A stretch of 64,000 bases of DNA from Acetobacter senegalensis (GTDB lineage Bacteria; Pseudomonadota; Alphaproteobacteria; Acetobacterales; Acetobacteraceae), in the NCBI RefSeq assembly GCF_001580995.1, contig NZ_LHZU01000142.1, positions 51,994 through 115,993 of the forward strand, in the 5' to 3' direction. Below are positions 1 to 7,910 of this stretch, one piece after another. How positions within the stretch are numbered: the first letter of the stretch is position 1; the number at the start of each line of letters is the position of its first letter. The notes beneath the pieces were generated by a model that was not told the DNA's origin, ran no database searches, and saw only the letters and a program-made list of their open reading frames with translations. The translations under genes were made by a program, and so were the position numbers.

Positions 1-448
1 CGGTGAGGCTACCCACCTGCAGTCCTCCCCCATGATCTCCGCCCAGTAGTAACGCGACACCCAGTACTCCCAGAAGGCCACCACCAATAATCCGTGCATC
101 AGGCCGCTGACGAAAGAAAAGCCAGAGGTTCAGAGCGTTCAGGACGCTGGCAAGGCTGAAGATCACCGAGACCATACCACTGGGCAGATAGGCCGCCGCC
201 CGGTACAGCACGAGATAATTGCCAGAGAACAGACAGATCCCCATGGCGATCAGCCATGGAACACACTCCAGCGACGGTCTTCTCAGCCGCCCTGTCAGAC
301 ATAACCAGCCACCAAGCAAAACAAGGGAAAGTGCGAAACGCCAGAAGATCGCGATCTCTACCGGCCCGGCGCCAAGCTGAAGATGCATCGCGAACCACGT
401 CAGTCCCCAAACCACAACGACAGCGATGAACAGAAGGATATTGGTCAT
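1..448 (-). CDS. EamA/DMT-family membrane transporter, C-terminus cut by window edge
   Basis: The minus strand read from 448 opens as MTNILLFIAVVVWGLTWFAM and continues as strongly hydrophobic segments alternating with short loops to the window edge. This is the N-terminal half of a drug/metabolite transporter (DMT superfamily, EamA domain) with the typical WG-x-x-W first helix. Such proteins are inner-membrane exporters or permeases; the substrate cannot be read from sequence. The start codon overlaps the stop of the upstream TetR gene by 4 bases (ATGA), so the two are probably translationally coupled and the regulator likely controls this transporter. Only about 149 residues are visible. 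Confidence 0.8.
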   Translation of the reverse strand, partial: MTNILLFIAVVVVWGLTWFAMHLQLGAGPVEIAIFWRFALSLVLLGGWLCLTGRLRRPSLECVPWLIAMGICLFSGNYLVLYRAAAYLPSGMVSVIFSLASVLNALNLWLFFRQRPDARIIGGGLLGVLGVALLLGGDHGGGLQVGSLT

Positions 449-1020
449 GGCAACTGCTCACTCTTCTTTGGCTGCCTGGGCTCAGGATCAGCCAATTTCA
501 GAGCACGCCTGACCGCACGCTTCAAGGGCCTGTTGTCCCCTTCCGTTGCAATCCAGAGCGTTGCGCCTTCCAACTGGGCCAGTGTATCGGCGGCAGTCGC
601 TGCGGGAGATGCGATCTTTCCGGCCCGCAGGATGCGGATCATGGCCTCCCGCAGAGACTTGAAGAATACCCTGACGGCTTCTTGCGCATCAGGTGTCGCG
701 GACGTCACTCCATAGGCTAGATGGAGTCCGACGCAGCGACCGCGGATTTCCAGTGTTTCCACGATGCGCTCGACTAACGTTCGCCATGCGGCGCGCCAGT
801 TCCGGACTGGGTCCGGCAAGCCTTCCAGCGTTTCTTTTAGCGTCAGGGCCAGCACTTCAGACACCAGTGCTTCTTTGGAGGCAATGCGCGTATAGAGGCT
901 TTGTGGGCGCAACCCTACTCGACCGGCGAGATCACGCATGGATGTACCTTCATAGCCGTATTCACGAAACAGCTCGCGCGCTTCGATCACTATGTCGCGC
1001 AGGGGGACAGGCTCTCGCAT
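445..1020 (-). CDS. TetR/AcrR family transcriptional regulator
   Basis: 191 residues, normal for the family. Residues about 8-55 form the TetR helix-turn-helix: an arginine-rich first helix, then LFREYGYEGTSMRDLAGRVG and a recognition helix around LRPQSLYTRIASKEAL. The rest is an all-helical ligand/dimerisation domain, too divergent to name an effector. It is first in an operon with the EamA transporter (4-base overlap) and divergent from an MFS pump. A perfect inverted repeat lies 15 bases upstream of its start, so autoregulation and control of both transporters is the natural inference. Confidence 0.88.
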   Translation of the reverse strand: MREPVPLRDIVIEARELFREYGYEGTSMRDLAGRVGLRPQSLYTRIASKEALVSEVLALTLKETLEGLPDPVRNWRAAWRTLVERIVETLEIRGRCVGLHLAYGVTSATPDAQEAVRVFFKSLREAMIRILRAGKIASPAATAADTLAQLEGATLWIATEGDNRPLKRAVRRALKLADPEPRQPKKSEQLP

Positions 1021-1034
1021 TTGTTTTTTGACTC

Positions 1035-1050
1035 ACGAACACTCGTTCGT
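1035..1050. promoter_or_regulatory. Candidate TetR operator (inverted repeat)
   Basis: ACGAAC-ACTC-GTTCGT is a perfect 6-base inverted repeat with a 4-base spacer. It lies in the divergent region between the TetR gene (start 1020) and the MFS gene (start about 1171). Its size, symmetry and position fit a TetR-family operator controlling both directions. Function is inferred. Confidence 0.5.
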
Positions 1051-1170
1051 CAGCGTAGAGCCATCACCTCTAAAGAGGCAATTCACAAGTCGGTTGTGCT
1101 GAATAATAACAATGACAAAATCAAGCTCTCACGCTCAGGCTACTCTCCGCAAACGATCTGCAGGCCTTTT

Positions 1171-2430
1171 ATGACAAGGCCGGTCATGAGCCGTTCAGAC
1201 GCTCAGGCAATGGAAAATGAAGTTGTTGCAGGCACAGCGGTTCCACTTCGTCAGATGGCGGCTCTCTTCGCGCTGGGCAGCTGCGCGCTTCTGAATGTCT
1301 ACGCCACGCAACCAATCCTGCCTGACATCGCGCACCGGTTTGGCGTCAGTCTTGGTTCCAGCACCTGGACAATCAGCGCCTCCACCTTGGGTGTCGCAGT
1401 CGCAGCCCCTCTGGCGGGGGCCATGTCGGACCGCTTCGGACGCAAGCGAGTGATGGTAGCAGCCCTCATCGGACTGATACTCACAACGGCGTCTTGTGCT
1501 CTGGCATGGAATTTTCCAGCTCTTCTTTCTCTGCGGTTTGCGCAAGGATTGCTGGTGCCCTTCATCTTCACCGCCGCCCTCGCCTATATCGCAGAGGAAT
1601 GGTCCGGGCGCACCGCAACCACCATGAATGGTGTGTATGTGGCGGGCACGGCATTCGGTGGGTTCTGTGGGCGCTTTCTGGCCGGTGCTGCTGCGTCCTT
1701 TACCGGCTGGCTCTCCACCTTTCTGGTTTTCGCAGTTCTTCTGACACCAGTGCTTGTCCTTACGGTGTGTTGTTTGCCCATGGAGCGCCGGTTCAAAGCC
1801 AGTGCATCTCTTGGAGATAGCTTACGCAGTGTCGCAAAAGGTGTGTGGGACTGGCGGCTGCTGGCCACGTGCTTTGTCGGAGCGAGCCTCCTGTTTCAGC
1901 AAGTCACCTCCTTTACCTATCTGAGTCTGCGTCTGGCAGCACCACCGTTCAGTCTGACCTCAATTGAAGTCGGCGCCCTGTTCGTAGTGTTCCTTCTGCC
2001 CGTTACAGTCACACCTTTCTTCGGACGTCTTATCGGCACAATCGGGCGCCCGCAGGCTTTTATGCTGTCGCAGTTCGCAGGAATTGCCGGAATTGCCCTG
2101 ACCCTCTCCATCTATCTGCCTTCGATTGTGGTCGGACTGGCTCTTTCCTGCATGGCTGTTTTTGCCGGGCAAGCCTGTGCCACCGGCTATACCGCGCGAC
2201 ATGCCAAAGGGGGACGGTCTGCAGCAACCGGCCTCTACCTCACATGCTATTATCTAGGTGGCAGTATCGGGGCCGTTGCCCCCGCCCCTCTCTACGTCCG
2301 TCACGGATGGTTCGGCTGTGTTATCTTGATCGGTCTGGTGGCCTTGGCTAGCACGGCCGTCGCACGAGCAGCATGGCGAGATAGGACCCCAAGAATAAAG
2401 AATGAGGTCAAGGATATACAAAACACATAG
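1171..2430 (+). CDS. MFS transporter (drug/metabolite efflux type)
   Basis: About 419 residues with twelve predicted hydrophobic segments. The helix 2-3 loop carries the MFS motif A (GAMSDRFGRKRVM), and the motif LLNVYATQPILPDIAHRFGVS in helix 1 is typical of YnfM/AraJ-like efflux carriers. The open frame extends upstream to 901, but that extension overlaps the TetR gene and reads as non-coding. ATG codons at 1171, 1186 and 1210 are all possible starts and none has a strong ribosome site. It is divergent from the TetR gene with a shared candidate operator, so TetR-regulated export is likely. Substrate unknown. Confidence 0.85.
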   Translation: MTRPVMSRSDAQAMENEVVAGTAVPLRQMAALFALGSCALLNVYATQPILPDIAHRFGVSLGSSTWTISASTLGVAVAAPLAGAMSDRFGRKRVMVAALIGLILTTASCALAWNFPALLSLRFAQGLLVPFIFTAALAYIAEEWSGRTATTMNGVYVAGTAFGGFCGRFLAGAAASFTGWLSTFLVFAVLLTPVLVLTVCCLPMERRFKASASLGDSLRSVAKGVWDWRLLATCFVGASLLFQQVTSFTYLSLRLAAPPFSLTSIEVGALFVVFLLPVTVTPFFGRLIGTIGRPQAFMLSQFAGIAGIALTLSIYLPSIVVGLALSCMAVFAGQACATGYTARHAKGGRSAATGLYLTCYYLGGSIGAVAPAPLYVRHGWFGCVILIGLVALASTAVARAAWRDRTPRIKNEVKDIQNT

Positions 2431-2685
2431 TTTAAGACTACATGAAACACAGTTTGAAATAATCTAATGAACGTGGAAATTTTCCATGCCTATCATGTAA
2501 AGAGGCGCTGGGCTGATTGTCGTTGAACCACACAGTCATTACGATCTAATTTTCAGCACTGCCATGAACCCTCGCATAGGCAATAAGGAAAGAAAATCGA
2601 AAAAACCGGGTATCGCTCGTATGCGAGAACAATGAATTTACGATACTCTGTATTTTCTCGCAATCTGTCAGAGGAGATTGTCGCC

Positions 2686-3330
2686 GTGCCTGATACCGAT
2701 TTTCACAGTTACGAACCCGCAGTTGGGCATGGCCTGAAGCATGACCCGTTCAACGCCATCGTGGGGCCACGGCCTATTGGCTGGATCTCATCCATCGATG
2801 CCGAAGGTCGCGTTAACCTCGCCCCCTACAGTTTTTTCAATGCCTTCAACTATACGCCACCGATCATCGGTTTTTCCAGCATCGGGTGGAAGGACACGGT
2901 GGCCAATATCAGGGCGACGGGAGAGTTCGTCTGGAACCTTACGGATCACTCTCTGGTCGAGCAGATGAACGTTACTTCCGCTGCCGTCCCGCACGATATC
3001 TGCGAATTCGATCTAGCGCATCTTGCCCGCTTGCCGAGCGACTTAGTCCGACCGCCGCGTGTCGCTGCCAGTCCGGTGCAATTTGAATGCCGGATGACAC
3101 AAATGGTACAATTACAGACAGCGCAGGGACAGACGGTTGAAAGCTGGGTGACCTTCGGCGAAGTCGTGCGTGTGCATATAAGGCGTAGCCTTGTAGCAGA
3201 AGGGACTTATGATACAGCCGCGGCTCGGCCTATCCTGCGCGCAGGTGGCCTTGGGGATTATGCTGCAATCCAGCCGCAAGACATGTTTGAAATACTCCGC
3301 CCGCAGGGGCACAGACACTTGAGCGACTGA
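2686..3330 (+). CDS. Flavin reductase family protein (FMN-binding split barrel)
   Basis: About 214 residues. The core HDPFNAIVGPRPIGWISSID, then VNLAPYSFFNAFNYTPPIIGFS and later GEFVWNL, matches the DIM6/NTAB flavin-reductase-like family, which binds FMN and often supplies reduced flavin to monooxygenases or reduces small substrates. I chose the GTG at 2686 because GAGGAG lies 9 bases upstream; an ATG at 2632 is in frame but adds 18 residues with no family similarity. It stands alone, so the partner is unknown. Confidence 0.8.
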   Translation: MPDTDFHSYEPAVGHGLKHDPFNAIVGPRPIGWISSIDAEGRVNLAPYSFFNAFNYTPPIIGFSSIGWKDTVANIRATGEFVWNLTDHSLVEQMNVTSAAVPHDICEFDLAHLARLPSDLVRPPRVAASPVQFECRMTQMVQLQTAQGQTVESWVTFGEVVRVHIRRSLVAEGTYDTAAARPILRAGGLGDYAAIQPQDMFEILRPQGHRHLSD

Positions 3331-3489
3331 TCCGAGATAGTCGCGCATCTCCGCGCTAAGGCGTCAGACCTCTGCTGCCTGCCCTACGACCCGTCATACT
3401 CCACGCTCGCGTTCAGTGTCAGAGGGCCGACGGAAAGCAGGGCCTGAACAGAGTTCCGCTGTTATCGAAAGCGATGTGCTGTATCTTTA

Positions 3490-3520
3490 CACTGGGAGGA
3501 TAGTCGATCCCCTCCCAGTG
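3490..3520 (+). terminator. Stem-loop downstream of the flavin reductase
   Basis: CACTGGGAGG and CCTCCCAGTG form a perfect 10-base stem with an 11-base loop, 160 bases after the flavin reductase stop and before the convergent TonB receptor. There is no clean T-run on either side, so the terminator call is tentative and it may act in both directions. Confidence 0.4.
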
Positions 3521-3683
3521 CCACTGTTCTTACTTCCGATATTTCAAGTCATATGATGTATTATGACTGCAGAGCTAGCCACAGCTTCAACCCTGCTCTG
3601 GCTTATGGGATTCACAGATACACTTTTATTCTGAATTGAAAGTATTATTGCTGAAATTTTAATTGAGCACCTCAATATATCGT

Positions 3684-5858
3684 TTACCAACGATAAGCCA
3701 AAGTAACAAACATGGCGCGGCCGGGAGCCCACGCACACGCAACATTTCTGGTACAGATAGCAACATATCGGCGGTCGGTTATGTTTGTTCCGTTGAGCTG
3801 GATAGATGCCCGCTTGTAATCGACATGCGCCACAATATCCCACACCAGTTGGCTTGGAACAGAAAATGTTTCTGGTAAAGATCCTGCCGTGTTGCCTGTG
3901 TAACGGACTCCCCCACCTACCCCAGTGACGAGGTCAGGTAAAATATGGAAATCCCGTTTAAGGAAAAGCGAGGCCATATGTGATGGCACAGCAACCGGTC
4001 TCTGACCGACCTGAGAGATCGTAGTAGATTTTGTTATTTTCGGATCCTGATACGTGAAGGAGGCGAGGAAATCTATTTTCCATGGCAGGCGGCCCACACC
4101 TTCAAACTCAAAACCTTTTGTCCGTTGCTCACCTGCCTGAATATCATAGGTTGAATCAACCGGATCTGGCGTCAGAACGTTGGTTTCTACCAGATCAAAA
4201 AAATCGGCAGTTAGCATGAATCGATCGCCCCATGGCGCGCTCTGAGATGGCTTGTATTTTAATCCGGCTTCAATCTGCCGCCCCCGCGTTGGCAGGAAAG
4301 GCGTATTCAGGCGGGTCGTGCCAACCTGAGGCTGGAATGATGTTGAGTAAGCAACATAGGGAGCAAGCCCAAATGGTGATGTATAAAGAAGGCCAACACG
4401 TCCAGTAAAAGCGTTATTTTTTTGGGGTGTCCGTAAACTAGTTAGATTATCGACAGTCAGACTTTCAGTAAAGTCGCCTCTCCCTGAGAGAGTTAAATGA
4501 AAATTATGCCAATCGGCTTGTTCTTGCGCATAAATGCCAGTCTGACTTTCTGTTTCGTTTGTATTGGTTGCCGTGCCATAAGATGGCCAGGTAATGGCGC
4601 GATAGACTGGAGTGTAAAGATCAAGAGAGGGAGCGGTGCTCTGCCCCCGGCGGTTCGCCAGAAAATCACTACGAAAATCGACACCAACGAGCAATTCATG
4701 CTTGACTGGACCGGTTTTGAGCTTGAGATCGGAGCGCGTATCCAGCGTTACATTGTTATAATTGGCAGATTGAAGAAGTGCTTGCCGTGTAATGGTGCGT
4801 TGATCGCTGGAAAGAGCTCTCGTTGTGACAAAACGGTAATCTAGGTCCAGATGTGCATAACGCATGTTTTGGGTAATGCTCCAGTTGGGCAGGATCTGGC
4901 GTGTCACGCTATAACCAATGGCCGCCTGCCGCTTGGAGTAGACATCATAATCAGCATCGCTCGATAAGAAGCTGCGAGCTATGCGGCCATATTGTGTTGC
5001 TGTTATTGTTCCTGCTGCAGGCAAGAATTGTGCCGTAGATCCCGCATCTAACTGCTCAAAGCTGGCAAGTATGGTAAAATCAGTCTTGTCGTCTGGTTTC
5101 CAGCGTAGCGAAGGAGCAACATAGATCTCATTGTTTTTGATATTTTTTGCGTAAGTATCTGATTTGCGAATAAGCCCGTTGAAGCGCCATAATAGTGTTT
5201 TAGATGCATTGATTGCGCCACCAATGTCAGCAGCGCCTTGAACTCGACTGTAAGATCCTGTTTGGAAATTTATCTCGTTTTTTTGTCCTGCATTCGGGCG
5301 CTTGCTAACGGCATTAATAATCCCCCCGAGTTGTCCGGAACCATAAAGCGCGGATGTTGCTCCACGCAACACGTCCATTTCCTCCAATCCCCAGGGTTCG
5401 ATACTGAAAGACTGAGATGATGTTGCATCAGGAGTACGTGTGCCATCTAGGTAAATATCAGGGGAAAAGCCGCGAATAGTGCCAAAATATCCTCTGGGGT
5501 CATCCTTGGAGCCGTAATCAGAAACGCCGGCAGCGTATCGCACAGCTTCCGAAACACTTCGAGAATTCAGTATTGCCATACGCTCTTGTGTTATGACCGT
5601 GATGTTCTGAGGTGTCTGCTCAATCGGCGTCTCCGTTTTTGTTGCCGAAGACCCGTTACGTGCCAGCAAGTTGTGCCGCGATGCCGAAACTTCGATCTCC
5701 TCGTTTTTTTTCGCTTTGTTCTGAGCTGAGCGATGTTTGACGGAGGAAGCCTTATCCTGCGTAACCGGAAAATCCTGCGGTGTCGCGGCAAAGGCATGCG
5801 TTGCTAAAAGCAGCAGAGAAGATGGCGCGAGTAAAATCGAGCGAACGAGGTGCTGCAT
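3684..5858 (-). CDS. TonB-dependent siderophore receptor
   Basis: 724 residues: a signal peptide (about 1-25, ending HAFAA), a TonB-box-like EEIEVSAS near 54-60, a plug domain with TPQNITVITQERM and AVRYAAGVSDYG, then a 22-strand type barrel ending in an aromatic residue (TLAYRW). The plug segment GSGQLGGIINAVSKRPN is typical of ferrichrome/ferric-siderophore receptors (FhuA/FpvA class). It would import a ferric siderophore across the outer membrane using TonB energy. A near-ideal Fur box lies 49 bases upstream of the start, so iron repression is likely. No siderophore synthesis genes are adjacent. The C-terminus contains CTRNVACAWAPGR, the conserved Cys pair common in this class. Confidence 0.92.
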   Translation of the reverse strand: MQHLVRSILLAPSSLLLLATHAFAATPQDFPVTQDKASSVKHRSAQNKAKKNEEIEVSASRHNLLARNGSSATKTETPIEQTPQNITVITQERMAILNSRSVSEAVRYAAGVSDYGSKDDPRGYFGTIRGFSPDIYLDGTRTPDATSSQSFSIEPWGLEEMDVLRGATSALYGSGQLGGIINAVSKRPNAGQKNEINFQTGSYSRVQGAADIGGAINASKTLLWRFNGLIRKSDTYAKNIKNNEIYVAPSLRWKPDDKTDFTILASFEQLDAGSTAQFLPAAGTITATQYGRIARSFLSSDADYDVYSKRQAAIGYSVTRQILPNWSITQNMRYAHLDLDYRFVTTRALSSDQRTITRQALLQSANYNNVTLDTRSDLKLKTGPVKHELLVGVDFRSDFLANRRGQSTAPSLDLYTPVYRAITWPSYGTATNTNETESQTGIYAQEQADWHNFHLTLSGRGDFTESLTVDNLTSLRTPQKNNAFTGRVGLLYTSPFGLAPYVAYSTSFQPQVGTTRLNTPFLPTRGRQIEAGLKYKPSQSAPWGDRFMLTADFFDLVETNVLTPDPVDSTYDIQAGEQRTKGFEFEGVGRLPWKIDFLASFTYQDPKITKSTTISQVGQRPVAVPSHMASLFLKRDFHILPDLVTGVGGGVRYTGNTAGSLPETFSVPSQLVWDIVAHVDYKRASIQLNGTNITDRRYVAICTRNVACAWAPGRAMFVTLAYRW

Positions 5859-5906
5859 GGGCGACGAGTGCTCACCATAGATGTTGACGCTCCAAAATAG
5901 TGCATG

Positions 5907-5921
5907 TGATAATCATTATCA
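5907..5921. promoter_or_regulatory. Fur box upstream of TonB receptor
   Basis: TGATAATCATTATCA is a perfect 7-1-7 palindrome that matches the core of the classical Fur consensus. It sits 49-63 bases upstream of the receptor start at 5858, where a promoter would be. The region 5859-6170 holds no other recognisable feature apart from a G+C-rich imperfect stem at 6002-6020. Confidence 0.75.
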
Positions 5922-6170
5922 ACAAAATCTTTGTAAGCTATCCGACAACAGTGTTAAGGGCATATTTCCATCGTTTCTGATGCATGACCTCGGGCCAGCC
6001 GGGAGCGGACCGTCCGCCCCTTCCCGCCTAAACCTTTAGTCTGCCCTGTAATCTTGAGCACAGAGGCTGCAGTCATCTTATGACAGTCATTCAACAGTCT
6101 GTTTGTGCTCAATAAAATCAGAAACCTACATATAACAAAAATAGGATTTCTTATTTACCAAGTATTTTTT

Positions 6171-6566
6171 TCATTGTAGCGATCCTAGAGCAGGATCTTT
6201 CTCACGACCTATCAGGAGATGCGTCAGTTCATCCACAAGGCAGATACGCCCATCCCTAAATTGGTAAAAGGCAACGACCTTGATCAGATTTTGCTCGCCA
6301 GAAAGATATGTGGCTCGTGCCACGTGGACTGTCGCAGCCTTCTCACCAGCGCAAACGATATGCTGAATATCTATTTCCAGATTACTAAGAGTGTTGCGTA
6401 AGGCTTGGGTATGAGTTTGGAAGTCGCTCAACGTCATTTCATGTCCATCGACAAATTGCCGATAGTCCGCAGTCATGAAATCAAGCAATCTATCGGGCTT
6501 CGCACTAAAATCTGTGAATACGGAAAACATTTCCCGAATGACTTGCTCGTGCTTTGTGGCAGACAT
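6171..6566 (-). CDS. Nuclear transport factor 2-like (SnoaL-type) protein
   Basis: 131 residues with the NTF2-like pattern: a helical start (KHEQVIREMFSVFTDFSAKPDRLLDFMTADYRQFVDGHEMTL), then beta strands IDIQHIVCAGEKAATVHVARATY and KVVAFYQFRDGRICLVDELTHLL. Members are small cone-shaped proteins, some acting as isomerases or ligand binders; the function here cannot be assigned. AGAGGAGAG lies just upstream of the ATG at 6566. It is divergent from an AraC regulator, which may control it. Confidence 0.75.
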   Translation of the reverse strand: MSATKHEQVIREMFSVFTDFSAKPDRLLDFMTADYRQFVDGHEMTLSDFQTHTQALRNTLSNLEIDIQHIVCAGEKAATVHVARATYLSGEQNLIKVVAFYQFRDGRICLVDELTHLLIGREKDPALGSLQ

Positions 6567-6658
6567 GGTCTCTCCTCTGGCCTTTTAAATCAGTGAACGA
6601 AGAGACTTTAAAGAAGATGCTTTTGGCATTCTTCCGTTAATAGGCCATAATTCGACTC

Positions 6659-7474
6659 ATGAACGCCAAATCTCACTGCTTTTCTTCAGAAGACCTTGTG
6701 CCACCAAGTGGCGCTCCTTGGCTATTGGGAAGCCCTATCCGACAGACAAATCGTCGAACGACTAAACCGCATATTCACGAAAGGGGACAAATATTCGCAG
6801 TGGAAAGCGGTGTTATGGCCGTAATAACCCACGGTGCATATTGGTTGATCGGACCAGGACAGTTTCTCTGGTTGCCACCGGGCTGCGTCCATGAGGCGCG
6901 CTCGCATGGTGCTATTAGAGGCTGGAGCCTATATGTCATGGGAAAAAGGTGTTCTTACGTTGCAGACAAGCCTTTTGTGGCAGATAGCACGCGGCTATTT
7001 ATTGCTCAGGTTGAACGTCTATCGCAAAATGCCCAACAGACAGCATGGCAGGAAAGTGTCACCCGATTGGCCGAAAGTTTCTGGGATGAATTCCTGTCCA
7101 TTCCACGTCATTCTGTCTCCCTGCCTTTCCCTGAAGATGCTCGGCTAAAACGGGTGGCAGAAGCCTTAAGCGCCACTCCCGCTGATCCACGAGGACAGCA
7201 GGAGTGGGCGGATATGGCAGGAATGTCTTTGCGGTCATTCGTTCGGCATTTTACCATTGATACGGGAATGCAGTTTTCAGTCTGGAGGCAACGCCTGCGC
7301 ATTCTAAATGCGCAAGAGAGACTGGCACGAGGCGAGCGTGTGACCAGTGTGGCGGCCACTGTAGGTTACGAAAGTCTGGGAGCATTCGCTACTGCCTTTA
7401 GAAAAGCCACTGGACATAGCCCCAGCGCTTATGCACGACACTGCTGCGCTGGGCAGCCTACAGAACCCACGTGA
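6659..7474 (+). CDS. AraC family transcriptional regulator with cupin sensor domain
   Basis: 271 residues. The N-terminal half is an AraC-type cupin (HIHERGQIFAVESGVMAVIT, then GPGQFLWLPPGCVHEARSHG). The C-terminal half has the double helix-turn-helix: WADMAGMSLRSFVRHFTIDTGMQFSVWRQRLRILNAQERL, then VTSVAATVGYESLGAFATAFRKATGHSPSAYAR. This is the subgroup that often controls a single adjacent transporter or enzyme gene. It is divergent from the NTF2-like gene, 92 bases apart. No obvious ribosome site precedes the ATG at 6659. Confidence 0.9.
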   Translation: MNAKSHCFSSEDLVPPSGAPWLLGSPIRQTNRRTTKPHIHERGQIFAVESGVMAVITHGAYWLIGPGQFLWLPPGCVHEARSHGAIRGWSLYVMGKRCSYVADKPFVADSTRLFIAQVERLSQNAQQTAWQESVTRLAESFWDEFLSIPRHSVSLPFPEDARLKRVAEALSATPADPRGQQEWADMAGMSLRSFVRHFTIDTGMQFSVWRQRLRILNAQERLARGERVTSVAATVGYESLGAFATAFRKATGHSPSAYARHCCAGQPTEPT

Positions 7475-7790
7475 ACACAATGCCAGCAAGCTTTGCTTTG
7501 TCATTGATAAAAGTTCGGACAAAAGTAACATCGGCAGCTATCGCAGCATCAAAATGTCGAGCAGATATTGCCTGACTGAAAGCAATCGTCATTAGCCCCC
7601 TTTTCGTCCGCTCGGCCCCGACCACTTCTTCGTGTGAGAACTGGTTGACAGGTACCCCCTGTGTAAAACTGGCAAGTTCCCTAGTTAGTCCTTCTATAGC
7701 GGGTATGTTGCCACTACTTTGTAAGCAGAGATCCATGACCGCAGTGCGGGCAATAAAATAGAAAAGCACGTCAATGATGCAGTTCTGCAA
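7458..7790 (-). CDS. Small hypothetical protein with TTG start
   Basis: 110 residues with no family I recognise. The start would be TTG at 7790; support comes from AGGAGG (complement of 7801-7806) ten bases upstream. The 3' end overlaps the end of the convergent AraC gene by 17 bases. Codon choice looks natural, but no second line of evidence exists, and an internal ATG (residue 19) is an alternative start. Confidence 0.4.
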   Translation of the reverse strand: MQNCIIDVLFYFIARTAVMDLCLQSSGNIPAIEGLTRELASFTQGVPVNQFSHEEVVGAERTKRGLMTIAFSQAISARHFDAAIAADVTFVRTFINDKAKLAGIVFTWVL

Positions 7791-7910
7791 CCACGATTGA
7801 CCTCCTGCTCACATAGCTCTCCCGTCCACTACGGCGATATCGGGCTGTGCAGCAGCATTCTGTGCCACGATTAACTGGCTTGATCGGCCGGAGCTTTCTA
7901 CACTGCACAC

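Noticed and set aside
901..1170. N-terminal extension of the MFS transporter by 90 residues
   Set aside because: It overlaps the TetR gene and its operator, and the residues are not membrane-like or family-like. A start at 1171-1210 is better.
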